From: Hungatella sp.
GTDB lineage: Bacteria > Bacillota > Clostridia > Lachnospirales > Lachnospiraceae
Length of the DNA: 64,000 bases
Reading direction: 5' to 3'
Assembly (NCBI GenBank): GCA_009712635.1
Contig: WASS01000020.1
Span: forward strand, 1,328,795 to 1,392,794
The stretch's first letter is position 1; every line of letters begins with the position of its first letter. The notes beneath the pieces were generated by a model. The model was not told the DNA's origin, did not search any database, and worked only from the letters and a program-made list of their open reading frames with translations. Shown here piece by piece: positions 8,349-16,886 of this stretch. The position numbers and the translations under genes are program-made.

Positions 8349-9326
8349 TCATAAGCTGCCTGTTAAATTGCCAGATAAGGACATATTATCCGGCAGCGTC
8401 AGTTCATACATAATCGGACCGCCAAACAGAGTGCCTGTCAACCGGTCAAGTTTAGGTGTGTAAAAAAAGGCTTGCATCATGGCATCAAAAAGACATTCTG
8501 CCGCAATACCTCCTGCAAAAGCTCCAACCAGCCCTCCAAGTATACCACCTATCACAGTTCCCAGGTCTCCCATGATCCAGCCAAAAAGCAAAGTACCACC
8601 CATTTCTCCTAACAGGCCTCCTCCGAAAGCTCCTCCCACACTCACCAGAATCTCTGCTCCTGCTTGTTTTTTATCCTGTGTTTCTATCAATTGCCAGGTA
8701 ATAATTCCCAGTGTGAAGACAATAAGAGCGGTACCAAAATACCGCATATATGACAAAATCTTAAGTTGATCCTTCCCTGCATACTTTACCACATATGGCT
8801 CCAGATTAAAATTCTTATCTTTTATAAAATCATCATATGTTTTTTTATTGTAAGCAGCCGTATTTCCCCATACATCTGATGTTTTATTCGCCCATTTTTT
8901 AATAGAATCATTAATCATATCATAGAGGTCCTCATTGGGATCTATAATGTCATTACTAAAAAAAGGTTTTTTATATGTCCTGATTACAGGATCGTAATCA
9001 AATAATTTTATAGAATCACTTATTTTACTTAGATATTCAGCCCTAAGCTTAAAATTTTTTATGGTTTCATAGGAAAATACAACTCCTGCTCTGGCTGCCT
9101 GCCATATATTCTGTACCTGTGAGTTATCTTTTTCTGGACTCCCAGACTGCTGTTTCTCCATCTGCAGCAGATTGTTGGCTTCTTCATATGCCTTAGCACA
9201 ATTCTTCAAATCATCAATCTGCGCCTGTGGTTTGCTGTACCGGAACCGTTCTATGGTGTTCACTTCATTGTTATACAAAGCATCAATCAATGTTTGAGTG
9301 TCATCAAAATCTAAGGTATAGTTCAT
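8349..9326 (-). CDS. Membrane-inserting glycine-rich protein, putative pore component
   Basis: I do not recognise a named family. The 325-residue protein has a soluble, charged helical N-terminal two thirds (about 1-195) without signal peptide. A hydrophobic helix follows (about 200-218, LIVFTLGIITW). Then comes a long glycine-rich apolar hairpin (about 232-285; motifs VGGAFGGGLLGEMGG and IGGILGGLVGAFAGG) of glycine-zipper type, and a polar tail. Such hairpins insert into bilayers in pore-forming toxins and colicins. It is the second gene of an operon with the Nakanori-like gene at 9452. AAAGGAA lies upstream of ATG 9326. A partial terminator hairpin separates the pair. A pore-forming partner role is inference. 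Confidence 0.6.
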   Translation of the reverse strand: MNYTLDFDDTQTLIDALYNNEVNTIERFRYSKPQAQIDDLKNCAKAYEEANNLLQMEKQQSGSPEKDNSQVQNIWQAARAGVVFSYETIKNFKLRAEYLSKISDSIKLFDYDPVIRTYKKPFFSNDIIDPNEDLYDMINDSIKKWANKTSDVWGNTAAYNKKTYDDFIKDKNFNLEPYVVKYAGKDQLKILSYMRYFGTALIVFTLGIITWQLIETQDKKQAGAEILVSVGGAFGGGLLGEMGGTLLFGWIMGDLGTVIGGILGGLVGAFAGGIAAECLFDAMMQAFFYTPKLDRLTGTLFGGPIMYELTLPDNMSLSGNLTGSL

Positions 9327-9399
9327 TTTCTTCCATTCCTTTCTTATTATCTAAAAGAGCATATAGCTCCTGTATATTTTGAACTTATATTAAGAAAGG

Positions 9400-9431
9400 T
9401 TCTGCTATTTCTCAGTTCAGAAATAGCAGAA
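9400..9431 (-). terminator. Intra-operon hairpin between the two toxin-like genes
   Basis: TTCTGCTATTTCT and AGAAATAGCAGAA form a perfect 13-bp stem with a 6-nt loop. On the minus strand it is followed by CCTTTCTT rather than a full T-run. It probably terminates part of the transcripts after the upstream gene or stabilises its mRNA, giving more of the first protein than of the second. Confidence 0.6.
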
Positions 9432-9451
9432 TCTTTAGCTGCCTCTATAAA

Positions 9452-10075
9452 TCAGGCCTTTCTTGTAACCTTATATTGTGCAATGGGAGACGTAGCTGAC
9501 CCTATCATAGAGCTGACAACATAGGTGCCGTTATCAGCATTAGAACTAATACCTGACGATGTCAGCTTACTCTCCACCTCACTCCATGACTGTACACTCG
9601 GCCAGTAATCTTTGCTTTGAACATCAACATAAGAACTATTGCTTCCGATATACGGATTATCCCAGGCAAACAAAAAGTCTGAGCCTGAATCTCCTCTAAA
9701 AACCACACTTCCCACCGAACCAGTAAAGATTCCTGCCTTTACATGCAAAAATACGCTGTATTCTCCATTGGCTATTGTTGTATCAAAGGGATATTTTTCA
9801 GTCTCACCTGACCAGTTCCTATTGGCCTGATACCTTAGTGTCTCACCACTGGCATTGAATATCATTACCAATGTGCTCGCTCCTTGTCCATACTCATTCT
9901 TCATGGCATTGACAGCCTTTGTAGCGGCCATCTGAAGCGAATCTCCTCTGGAATCGGTTGCCGTCAGCTGCTGCATGGCTACCTTAGATAAAATAAGCGG
10001 TGTTATATTTGGTTCTTTTACATACTGCGGATAACTTTTTACTACATCACTATTAACTTCACTTCCTATTATCAT
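9452..10075 (-). CDS. Nakanori / 23-kDa jasmonate-induced-protein-like lipid-binding protein
   Basis: The 207-residue protein matches from memory the plant JIP23 and fungal Nakanori fold, order for order. A segment resembling MKNEYGQGASTLVMIFNASG (about 78-97) is followed by TLRYQANRNWSG, a YPFDTTIANGEYSVFLHVK block (about 114-132), GSVGSVVFRG and FLFAWDNPYIGS. Nakanori is a beta-sandwich that binds sphingomyelin/cholesterol and is related in fold to actinoporins. There is no signal peptide. A strong AAGGGGG site precedes ATG 10075, and a sigma-K-like promoter lies 30 bp further up. It heads an operon with the glycine-rich 8349 gene, so I infer a membrane-targeting subunit of a two-part toxin. 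The family call is from pattern memory, not a search. Confidence 0.65.
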   Translation of the reverse strand: MIIGSEVNSDVVKSYPQYVKEPNITPLILSKVAMQQLTATDSRGDSLQMAATKAVNAMKNEYGQGASTLVMIFNASGETLRYQANRNWSGETEKYPFDTTIANGEYSVFLHVKAGIFTGSVGSVVFRGDSGSDFLFAWDNPYIGSNSSYVDVQSKDYWPSVQSWSEVESKLTSSGISSNADNGTYVVSSMIGSATSPIAQYKVTRKA

Positions 10076-10104
10076 TTTGTATCCCCCTTGTTTCTTTGAT
10101 AATA

Positions 10105-10132
10105 TAAATTATGCCATACTAGTCCCAGTGGT
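10105..10132 (-). promoter_or_regulatory. Sigma-K-like promoter of the two-gene toxin-like operon
   Basis: On the minus strand an ACC (10132-10130) is followed after 16 nt by CATAATTTA (10113-10105), fitting the mother-cell sigma-K pattern AC-N16/17-CATAnnnTA. The start codon is 30 bp downstream. The motif is short and AT-rich, so chance cannot be excluded, but the same spacing occurs at 32976-33003. Confidence 0.5.
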
Positions 10133-10152
10133 GTATTAGATCCCTTGTATGC

Positions 10153-10189
10153 AAAAATCCCGGACAGCCACCTTCCGGCTACCCGAGAT
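10153..10189 (-). terminator. Terminator after the VOC gene
   Basis: On the minus strand an imperfect stem (ATCTCGGGTAGCC with GGCTGTCCGGGAT) closes a 7-nt loop and runs into TTTTTGC. It lies 27 bp after the stop of the VOC gene at 10217 and just upstream of the toxin-like operon promoter. Confidence 0.65.
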
Positions 10190-10216
10190 ACATATGCTAA
10201 GCAACACTCTTTTTTT

Positions 10217-10609
10217 CTATACTGAGATATACCAGTATACGCCGTACTTATCAATGATTTCCGCACAGCAGGAACTCCATGGAAGGGACCCCAACTCTAA
10301 TAGCACCGTTCCATCCTCCGCTAACATCTCATATGCCCTTTTTACTTCTTCTTCACTTTCAAAGTTAATCCCATAGCTCATAGTTGGGCGAGATCCTTCT
10401 AATGATGATGTGAGCATGATATTAACAAAGTTATCATTATCTGATTCACTGACAGCAAATATCTCTTGTCCATTTTTAAGTAATGACGCATGCATAAATG
10501 TGCCATCCGGAAATTTCTCATGGTATCCCAAGGTTAGTCCAAATGCTTCTGTGTAAAGTGCTACAGCCTCAATGGTATTTTTTATATATAAGGTTGCTCC
10601 TAGTTTCAT
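10217..10609 (-). CDS. VOC/glyoxalase-superfamily (PhnB-like) protein
   Basis: The protein (130 aa from ATG 10609) has the vicinal-oxygen-chelate pattern: LYIKNTIEAVALYTEAFG at the start, FMHASLLKNGQEIFAVSES in the middle, and KYGVYWYISV at the end, as in PhnB-like members. The AAGGAG site 8 nt upstream favours ATG 10609 over a GTG at 10618. These proteins include dioxygenases, glyoxalases and drug-binding proteins; no substrate can be named. It follows a TetR gene by 60 bp and is probably co-transcribed with it. Confidence 0.82.
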   Translation of the reverse strand: MKLGATLYIKNTIEAVALYTEAFGLTLGYHEKFPDGTFMHASLLKNGQEIFAVSESDNDNFVNIMLTSSLEGSRPTMSYGINFESEEEVKRAYEMLAEDGTVLLELGSLPWSSCCAEIIDKYGVYWYISV

Positions 10610-10669
10610 CCTGTACACTCCTTCATTAATCAGATTTTATAAAGCCGGACATCTGCGACTATTGTATCA

Positions 10670-11209
10670 TCAAGTATTTATAATATCACATACAAGTTTT
10701 GCTATATCCTCATTACTTTCTTTCATACCACTCTTAGCCCACTCCAATAATACTTTAAAAAGCCCTCCTGCTATAAATTCAATGGTATATCTCTCTTTTA
10801 TTGGAGAGTAAGATTTTTTACTTATACTTTGATGAGATAACCAATGAAAATATTCAATCCCCCTCTCAAGTATCAAATTCTCCAAATTTGAATGGATTAA
10901 ATTCGTAATTAGTCTCTCATGTTTTCTAAAGTAAGAAAAATACAAGAGTAAACTCTCATAGTTATCAATTTTTTGCCAACCTAATATTTGTTTCGAGTAT
11001 TCGTCAAACAATTCATTAAGATAACTAATAATAATATCTTCCTTTTGGTTATAATTTCTATAAAATGCCATTCGTGACACACCAGCTTTTTTAGTTAACT
11101 CTGTGATAGAGATTTCTTTAAAATTCTTTTGTTCCATCAAAAGCATAAGTGCCGTAAAAATACTTTCTGTTGTTATTTTATTTTGTGAATTAATATTTTT
11201 ATTTACCAC
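10670..11209 (-). CDS. TetR/AcrR-family regulator
   Basis: The 179-residue protein has a TetR helix-turn-helix (ISITELTKKAGVSRMAFYRNY, about 33-53) and a helical C-terminal domain. The start used is GTG 11209 and lacks a strong Shine-Dalgarno sequence, so the true start may be slightly downstream. It lies between the FMN-reductase gene and the VOC gene on the same strand with gaps of 66 and 60 bp, and may regulate this redox cluster. Confidence 0.87.
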   Translation of the reverse strand: MVNKNINSQNKITTESIFTALMLLMEQKNFKEISITELTKKAGVSRMAFYRNYNQKEDIIISYLNELFDEYSKQILGWQKIDNYESLLLYFSYFRKHERLITNLIHSNLENLILERGIEYFHWLSHQSISKKSYSPIKERYTIEFIAGGLFKVLLEWAKSGMKESNEDIAKLVCDIINT

Positions 11210-11275
11210 AAACTTTTATTGTCTTTTAATTTTCTACAACGATCTGGCAATTCCAAACAGCAGGCTCAAGTTACT

Positions 11276-11818
11276 TCATTGAATGCTCTTACCTAAATCT
11301 CTTGCTGCCTCCAGACTTGAAAGACCTTTAATGTCCCCTTTTTCCATGACTTCAGATTGAGTCACGATCCCGAAGTCCTTCCACCCCATATACTTGGTTA
11401 TGGCTTTATAATGGCTAATCGTTGGTTCTACCGCCTCCGTATCCGTATCGCCATATACGGAAAGCATTGCTGCAGCTGTTATAGGCATCGGTTTTGCTGT
11501 GCCCACATTCATTCTGTCTATTACAGATTTTATTTGACCTGTCATGCCATGCCAATAAACAGGACTGGCTAATACTAACATATCAGCGCGATATAAAGCA
11601 TGGTGTATTTCTTGCATATTATCTTTTATTACACATTCTCCCAAATGAGTAAAACAATACTTACAATCGGTGCATCCAGTGATTTTCATTCTGCCCACAT
11701 TAAATTTAGTAACGCTATTCCCGCCAGATTCCGCTCCCTGAATAAATGCATCAATTAAAAACTCCGTGTTCCCGTTTTTTCTTGGACTTCCATTTAATAC
11801 AACAATTCTTTTAGACAT
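11276..11818 (-). CDS. NADPH-dependent FMN reductase / flavodoxin-like protein
   Basis: The protein (180 aa from ATG 11818) begins with IVVLNGSPRKNGNT, the FMN-phosphate loop of the NADPH-dependent FMN reductase family, followed by the CTDCKYC cluster common in iron-sulfur-flavoprotein-like members and by LASPVYWHGMTGQIKSVIDR. AAAGGAGAG lies 7 nt before ATG 11818; an ATG at 11836 overlaps that site and is rejected. It follows the nitroreductase gene at 11856 by 37 bp, suggesting a flavin-dependent reduction operon. Confidence 0.88.
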   Translation of the reverse strand: MSKRIVVLNGSPRKNGNTEFLIDAFIQGAESGGNSVTKFNVGRMKITGCTDCKYCFTHLGECVIKDNMQEIHHALYRADMLVLASPVYWHGMTGQIKSVIDRMNVGTAKPMPITAAAMLSVYGDTDTEAVEPTISHYKAITKYMGWKDFGIVTQSEVMEKGDIKGLSSLEAARDLGKSIQ

Positions 11819-11855
11819 TTCCAACTCTCCTTTCAATGGCTTGATAATAAAAATA

Positions 11856-12359
11856 TTACCACCTTTCGTAATGGACTTTTTCCGTGTGATATCGATCTAT
11901 AAATTGATTCTTATGTCTCTCTGGATAACCAATCGCAATCAATGCAAACGGTTTAATATTTGATGGTAGTTGGTACATCTCCCGCACATAACTGATAGCA
12001 GAATCTACAGATGAGATACTCATCCACACTGCTCCTAGTTCCAAATAAACAGCTTCTAATAAAATATTCTGAGCCGCAGCACTCATGTCCAACATCCAAT
12101 CTGGTTCATATCTGAATTTTTTGCTATTAGCCACTAAAATAAGTGTTAACCCAGAATTAAAAACCGGTCTCGCATCCGGCATGGCCTGGGATAGTTTCTG
12201 TAGAGATATTTTATTTTCAACAACAATAAACTCCCATGGCTGTTGATTTACTGCTGAAGGTGCTTGCATAGCTGCCCGTAGCAATTTATCTATTTTTTCT
12301 TTTTCCACAGGTATGTTTTTAAATTCCCGAATACTTCTACGAATAAATATTTCTTTCAC
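11856..12359 (-). CDS. Nitroreductase-family FMN enzyme
   Basis: The 167-residue protein shows the nitroreductase hallmarks RRSIREF at residues 7-13, APSAVNQQPWEF at about 33-44, and the late GYP motif (about 148). The family reduces nitro groups, quinones or flavins with NAD(P)H. It starts with GTG at 12359, 8 nt after a GGAGG. The divergent LysR gene at 12482 is its likely activator, with a candidate LysR box between them. Confidence 0.9.
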   Translation of the reverse strand: MKEIFIRRSIREFKNIPVEKEKIDKLLRAAMQAPSAVNQQPWEFIVVENKISLQKLSQAMPDARPVFNSGLTLILVANSKKFRYEPDWMLDMSAAAQNILLEAVYLELGAVWMSISSVDSAISYVREMYQLPSNIKPFALIAIGYPERHKNQFIDRYHTEKVHYERW

Positions 12360-12429
12360 AATACTACCTCCATTTGTGTTTTTTATTGATATGTGATATT
12401 ATGTTAACACGATTTGTTTAATAGGTAAA

Positions 12430-12448
12430 ATCAATTGTTTTTATTGAT
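12430..12448. promoter_or_regulatory. Candidate LysR-type binding site
   Basis: ATCAAT-N7-ATTGAT is a perfect 6-bp dyad containing the T-N11-A core typical of LysR-type regulators, in the 122-bp space between the divergent nitroreductase and LysR genes, 34 bp upstream of the lysR start. Confidence 0.55.
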
Positions 12449-12481
12449 ACAATCGAAAAATCAGATGGAAGGTGTAACATT

Positions 12482-13366
12482 ATGGACATACGTTTAATTA
12501 TCGCATTTGTAACTGTGGCTACGCTGCATAACTTCACAAAGGCAGCGGACCGGCTTGGATATGCTCAATCATCTATTACCTCTCAAATTCAACTATTGGA
12601 GAAAGAATTAGGGGTGAAATTATTTGATAGATTGGGCAAGAAGATCTGTCTTACACCCGAAGGCGAGCAATTCCTTATAGATGCAAGGCAACTTCTTTTT
12701 TTATGGGAAAAGTCAAAAAGCTCTCTCTCTTTATTAAAGTCTCCACATGGTAATTTAACGATAGGTGTGAATGAATCTATCTGTTCTGTTAAATTGCCTA
12801 AATTATTAGAAGAATATCGCAAACAGTATCCAGAGGTTAATTTTTATATAAAAATCGGTTCTGCGAATGAATTGGAATCGTGGTTAAAAGAAAATCAAAT
12901 TGATGTGGCCGTATTATTGGACAAGGAATGGAATGTTCCAGAGATAACAGTACAATTATGTCAAGAAGAACCATTATGTCTTTTTGTTTCACCAGATCAC
13001 CCTTTAGCTGGTGCAGACAACGTACTTCCTCACGATGTATCAAGTCATCCCATGCTTTTAGTATCGAACAGTAGTTGCTGGAAGAATATTTTTCAGGAGA
13101 TTATGGAAGAAGCGAATGAACCATTTAGAATTATGTTGGAGACGGCCAGCATTTCTGACCTGAAGCAATTTGCTGTACGTGGCTTTGGAATAGCAGTATT
13201 GCCCTTGTATGCCGTAAACGAGGAACTGGAATCCAATCAGCTATCTATGATTAATTGGAAGGGGGGAAATTTAAAATTGTTTACTCAGGTTGTACACCAT
13301 AGAGATAAATGGCTCTCTCCTTCTTTAGAAGCATTTTTACAAATATGCGCAGAGGTTAAATGGTGA
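12482..13366 (+). CDS. LysR-family transcriptional regulator
   Basis: The 294-residue protein has the standard LysR layout: an N-terminal winged helix-turn-helix (FTKAADRLGYAQSSITSQIQ, about 18-37, then LEKELGVKLFDR) and a periplasmic-binding-protein-like effector domain from about residue 90. It is divergent from the nitroreductase/FMN-reductase genes and likely activates them on sensing a small-molecule co-inducer, which cannot be named. GGAAGGTG precedes the ATG. Confidence 0.93.
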   Translation: MDIRLIIAFVTVATLHNFTKAADRLGYAQSSITSQIQLLEKELGVKLFDRLGKKICLTPEGEQFLIDARQLLFLWEKSKSSLSLLKSPHGNLTIGVNESICSVKLPKLLEEYRKQYPEVNFYIKIGSANELESWLKENQIDVAVLLDKEWNVPEITVQLCQEEPLCLFVSPDHPLAGADNVLPHDVSSHPMLLVSNSSCWKNIFQEIMEEANEPFRIMLETASISDLKQFAVRGFGIAVLPLYAVNEELESNQLSMINWKGGNLKLFTQVVHHRDKWLSPSLEAFLQICAEVKW

Positions 13367-13403
13367 TAAAAGTTTCCGCAAACCAATTAAGTCCAATGGA
13401 AGC

Positions 13404-14495
13404 TTAAATCTTTAACAGTACTTCTACCTGCTCTCTTCGCTCAAATAGGACACATCCACCAACATGCTCTCCCATCAGAACATCTTCCCTCTGTAAATTT
13501 TGGAATAGTTTAGAATTTAATGCTTCTCTAACTGATGTATCTCTGACATTAATATCCGAATATGGTGAAAACGGACATGGCTCTGCTCCACCATGGGAAT
13601 TAATGTGAAAGAATCCTCTTCCTGCAGCAAGGCATCCGCCAGATGTCTTCTCATCTCCGGGGAATGAAATAAATACCATCTTGTCATACGATTGTCTGAT
13701 CTCATTCAGTCTGTCTTTCAAATATTCTCGTTCTTCATCTCCTGGTGCCAGCTCTGTTGCATCTTTGGTAACAGGTACAAATTCCACATAAAATACGACT
13801 TTACAGCCCTTCTCTTCAAGTTGGTAAAGAAACTCCTTTGATGTCACTTCTTTCAAATTCGCAGTTGTCACAGTAACCGATGCACCAAACAGCACTCTAT
13901 TCTTCTTCATTAAATCCATTGCATAAGTTAGCTTCCGAAATACGCCTTCCCCTCGTCGTTCATCTGTCTTCTTCTCACGTCCTTCAATACTGAGAACCGG
14001 AACAAGGTTGCGATATTTTTTCAGTAAAACTATGTAAGAATCATTGATCATTGTTCCATTTGTAAAAATAGGAAACAGTATTTCTGGTATTTCACCTGCT
14101 GCTGTGATTACATCCTTTCGTATCATTGGTTCTCCACCTGCCAATAGAATAAATCCAACTCCAAGATCACGGGATTCTATAAATATTCTTTTCCATTCCT
14201 CATCCGTCAGCTGGCAAACCGGGGCCGAATCAACACAAGCCTGATTCGTACGAGCATAACATCCTGTACAATGCAGGTTACATTTGCTTGTAATACTCGC
14301 AATTAAAAATGGAGGAATATGCTCACCATTTTCCTCGGCCTGTGCCCTTTTCTTTGAGGCTTCCATGCTGCTAAATGCATATTTTGCCATAAAGATACTC
14401 TCCTGCGGATTGGATAAGGTGGCCTTTATCGCGCCCTTCACGATATTTTCAACGCCCCCTGTCAGATACTTTTCCAAATTAAATTCCAGTACCAT
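13404..14495 (-). CDS. Radical SAM protein with SPASM-like C-terminus
   Basis: Starting at ATG 14495 (AGGAGGAAAAGGA upstream) the protein has 363 residues. A longer frame begins at 14654, but its extension is unsupported and overlaps a terminator. The radical-SAM cluster motif C-x3-C-x2-C is at C72, C76 and C79, and LLAGGEP follows as the SAM-binding motif. The C-terminal SGGCLAAGRGFFHINSHGG and PCPFSPY resemble a SPASM-like auxiliary-cluster region. Such proteins make peptide or cofactor modifications; no precursor peptide is visible next to it. It is downstream of the GH31 gene, separated by a terminator. Confidence 0.88.
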   Translation of the reverse strand: MVLEFNLEKYLTGGVENIVKGAIKATLSNPQESIFMAKYAFSSMEASKKRAQAEENGEHIPPFLIASITSKCNLHCTGCYARTNQACVDSAPVCQLTDEEWKRIFIESRDLGVGFILLAGGEPMIRKDVITAAGEIPEILFPIFTNGTMINDSYIVLLKKYRNLVPVLSIEGREKKTDERRGEGVFRKLTYAMDLMKKNRVLFGASVTVTTANLKEVTSKEFLYQLEEKGCKVVFYVEFVPVTKDATELAPGDEEREYLKDRLNEIRQSYDKMVFISFPGDEKTSGGCLAAGRGFFHINSHGGAEPCPFSPYSDINVRDTSVREALNSKLFQNLQREDVLMGEHVGGCVLFERREQVEVLLKI

Positions 14496-14540
14496 TTCCT
14501 TTTCCTCCTGTTTTACTATTGTCATTAAATTATTCTGAAT

Positions 14541-14585
14541 TAAAAATAAGACTCCCAAAATTATTGATATAAAATCTGGGAGTCT
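14541..14585 (-). terminator. Terminator downstream of the GH31 gene
   Basis: AGACTCCCA and TGGGAGTCT form a 9-bp stem with a 19-nt loop, followed on the minus strand by TTATTTTT. The same AGACTCCCAG core occurs in terminators at 31114, 35574 and 61035. Confidence 0.75.
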
Positions 14586-14692
14586 GTACTCTACGATTGA
14601 GTATACTGTAAAACTCCAACTATTTTTTTTAGCAAGGACTATTCTGTTTTCCATCAGTAACTTCTTCAGTGTAACAGCAATGGATTTGAGTT

Positions 14693-16726
14693 TTATAAAC
14701 TGATTGCCTTACGCTCAAATACCGGAGTGTATTCAATTGGCGCATCAACTGCTACCGTTATGCCGCCGGTATACGTTTCTCCGGTTGAGGTCAATATCCA
14801 CTCACCGGCAGGGAGATATACGTCTCTCTTGAATTCATTTAGATGAAGAATCGGCGCTACAAGATATTTGTCACCAAACATATACTGATCCTGAAGTTCC
14901 CAACATTTCTCATCTTCCGGAAATTCATAGAACATAGTACGAATCAAGGGTGAGCCATTCCTATGCGCTTCTTCGTAAAGCTTTTTGATATATTCATGCA
15001 TACTGATACGGATATCGTAGTATTTCTTCATAATCTTATAATTGTCTTCTCCATAACTCCAAAGCTCATTTGGCTGGCCTGTATGAAGGTAGCCGCCACC
15101 CCAGTCTCTGTTATCCAGCGGTGGAATGTTGTAAGGGCCTCTGTCTCCATGCATGCGCAGTACAGCTGAATATACAGCAAACTGATACCAACGTATCAGT
15201 AGATTTCTGAAATCTGGATTATTAACATCCTCTGTCATAAAACCACCAATATCTGTAGTCCACCAGGGAATTCCTGCAAGTCCCATGTTCAGTCCGCACT
15301 GTAACTGGTCTGCAAAGGCCTCAAAAGTACTTGGCACATCACCGGACCAAACCACATTGCCGTACTTCTGGGAGCCGGCCCATGCACAACGCAGTAGATT
15401 TACAACAGGCTTATTTTCCTTACTCATTTCGTCATAGAATAAGCGGCTGTACATCTGCGGATACATATTGCTGATACTAAGTGCCGGTCCATCACAATAT
15501 CTGTAATTCTCAAAATCATACACACCATAATCGGGTTCAGAGTTATCCAGCCAGAAAGCATCAATGCCTAAATCGTAGTAATTTTTCTTACACACTTCCC
15601 ATACATACTTACGTGTCTCGGGATTGAAAGGGTCTATTTCCACACAGTCTCCCTGATAATCATAGGTTTGAGCGGCACCACGCTCTGTCTTAATCAGAAG
15701 ACCTCTTTCCATCATCGGGCCAAAGTTTTCACTCTTGCGGTCCACAGAAGGCCATACAGATACGATAACCTTGATTCCCATAGCATGAAGTTCATCTACC
15801 ATAGCCTTAGGATTGGGCCAGTACTGCGTATCGAATTTCCAATCTCCCTGTACGGTCCAATGAAAAAAGTCAATTACAATCTGGTCAATCTTTATGCCTT
15901 CCTTCTGATACTGCCTGGCAACTGTCAGAACCTCATCCTGAGTTCTGTAGCGCAGCTTGCATTGCCATAGCCCCATCAGATCTTCCGGAAACAGATCAGC
16001 ATGACCGGTAACTGCGGTATAGTTTGCCAGAATCTGCTTCGGTGTATCTGCTGCAGTGATCCAGTAATCCATCTCCTTTGTAGATCTGGCAATCCACTCG
16101 GTATAGTTCTTACCAAAGGTTACACTGCCAACAGCCGGATTGTTCCAAAGGAAGCCATAGCCGAAGGAAGATACAGCAAAAGGAACCGAAATCTGGGAAT
16201 TACGCTGTGCCAGTTCCAGGACACAGCCCTTTAAGTCCATATCATTTTGTTGATATTGGCCCATACCAAAAATTTTCTCACCTTTATTACTTTCAAATTT
16301 TACATTCAAGGAATAGTCGGATCCACCAATGATTCCCTTCCACTGTCGGTTAATCAATTTCAAGCAACGGCTCTCTTTAGAAATGGTTCCATCATACATA
16401 CGGTAATATTCACGAAGGAACAACTTGTCGTCTTTATAAAATGAAATGATACCCACAAAATTCACTACTACTTTAATATGACCATTGGTAATTGAAGCAA
16501 ATTCCCTTTGATCGATCGTTCCATCTCCTACCCAATGATTTTCCTTTTCAATCTTTACACTGCTATGTATAGTCTCAATATTTTCTGTCAATGCCCATTC
16601 ATTTCCATTAAATTTGCCAAGCATGGTGGTTCGTATTCTGACAGAATCCTTGCCCCAGGCTTCAATTCGCCCCATTTCGCCATTATTGTGAAATACCAAT
16701 GCCCCATTGTCATCTAAAAATTTCAT
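14693..16726 (-). CDS. Glycoside hydrolase family 31 (alpha-xylosidase/alpha-glucosidase type)
   Basis: The 677-residue cytosolic enzyme has a galactose-mutarotase-like N-terminal domain and a GH31 barrel. The nucleophile is D394 in FWLDNSEPD and the acid/base is D463 in VWSGDVPSTF, with the upstream IDQIVIDFFHW and GIKVIVSVWP strands also conserved. GH31 members release terminal alpha-glucose or alpha-xylose; the substrate specificity is not clear from motifs. GGAGG precedes ATG 16726. The AraC gene at 16887 is divergent and probably controls it. Confidence 0.95.
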   Translation of the reverse strand: MKFLDDNGALVFHNNGEMGRIEAWGKDSVRIRTTMLGKFNGNEWALTENIETIHSSVKIEKENHWVGDGTIDQREFASITNGHIKVVVNFVGIISFYKDDKLFLREYYRMYDGTISKESRCLKLINRQWKGIIGGSDYSLNVKFESNKGEKIFGMGQYQQNDMDLKGCVLELAQRNSQISVPFAVSSFGYGFLWNNPAVGSVTFGKNYTEWIARSTKEMDYWITAADTPKQILANYTAVTGHADLFPEDLMGLWQCKLRYRTQDEVLTVARQYQKEGIKIDQIVIDFFHWTVQGDWKFDTQYWPNPKAMVDELHAMGIKVIVSVWPSVDRKSENFGPMMERGLLIKTERGAAQTYDYQGDCVEIDPFNPETRKYVWEVCKKNYYDLGIDAFWLDNSEPDYGVYDFENYRYCDGPALSISNMYPQMYSRLFYDEMSKENKPVVNLLRCAWAGSQKYGNVVWSGDVPSTFEAFADQLQCGLNMGLAGIPWWTTDIGGFMTEDVNNPDFRNLLIRWYQFAVYSAVLRMHGDRGPYNIPPLDNRDWGGGYLHTGQPNELWSYGEDNYKIMKKYYDIRISMHEYIKKLYEEAHRNGSPLIRTMFYEFPEDEKCWELQDQYMFGDKYLVAPILHLNEFKRDVYLPAGEWILTSTGETYTGGITVAVDAPIEYTPVFERKAISL

Positions 16727-16886
16727 AGCACATCCTCCTATCGATCAATTGATTTCTGGGATTACAATGATATAATACTCTATAGATGGTTACATTTCTT
16801 CTGAAATACTATATATTTTTGATACTATTCTATGATTTAAGTTGTTATTCAGATTATTATTCATTTTAAACTAACCGCAGGCAAGC

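Noticed and set aside
13404..14654. Longer radical SAM protein starting at 14654
   Set aside because: The extra 53 residues overlap an intrinsic terminator and lack a ribosome binding site, while ATG 14495 has AGGAGG-type sequence upstream.
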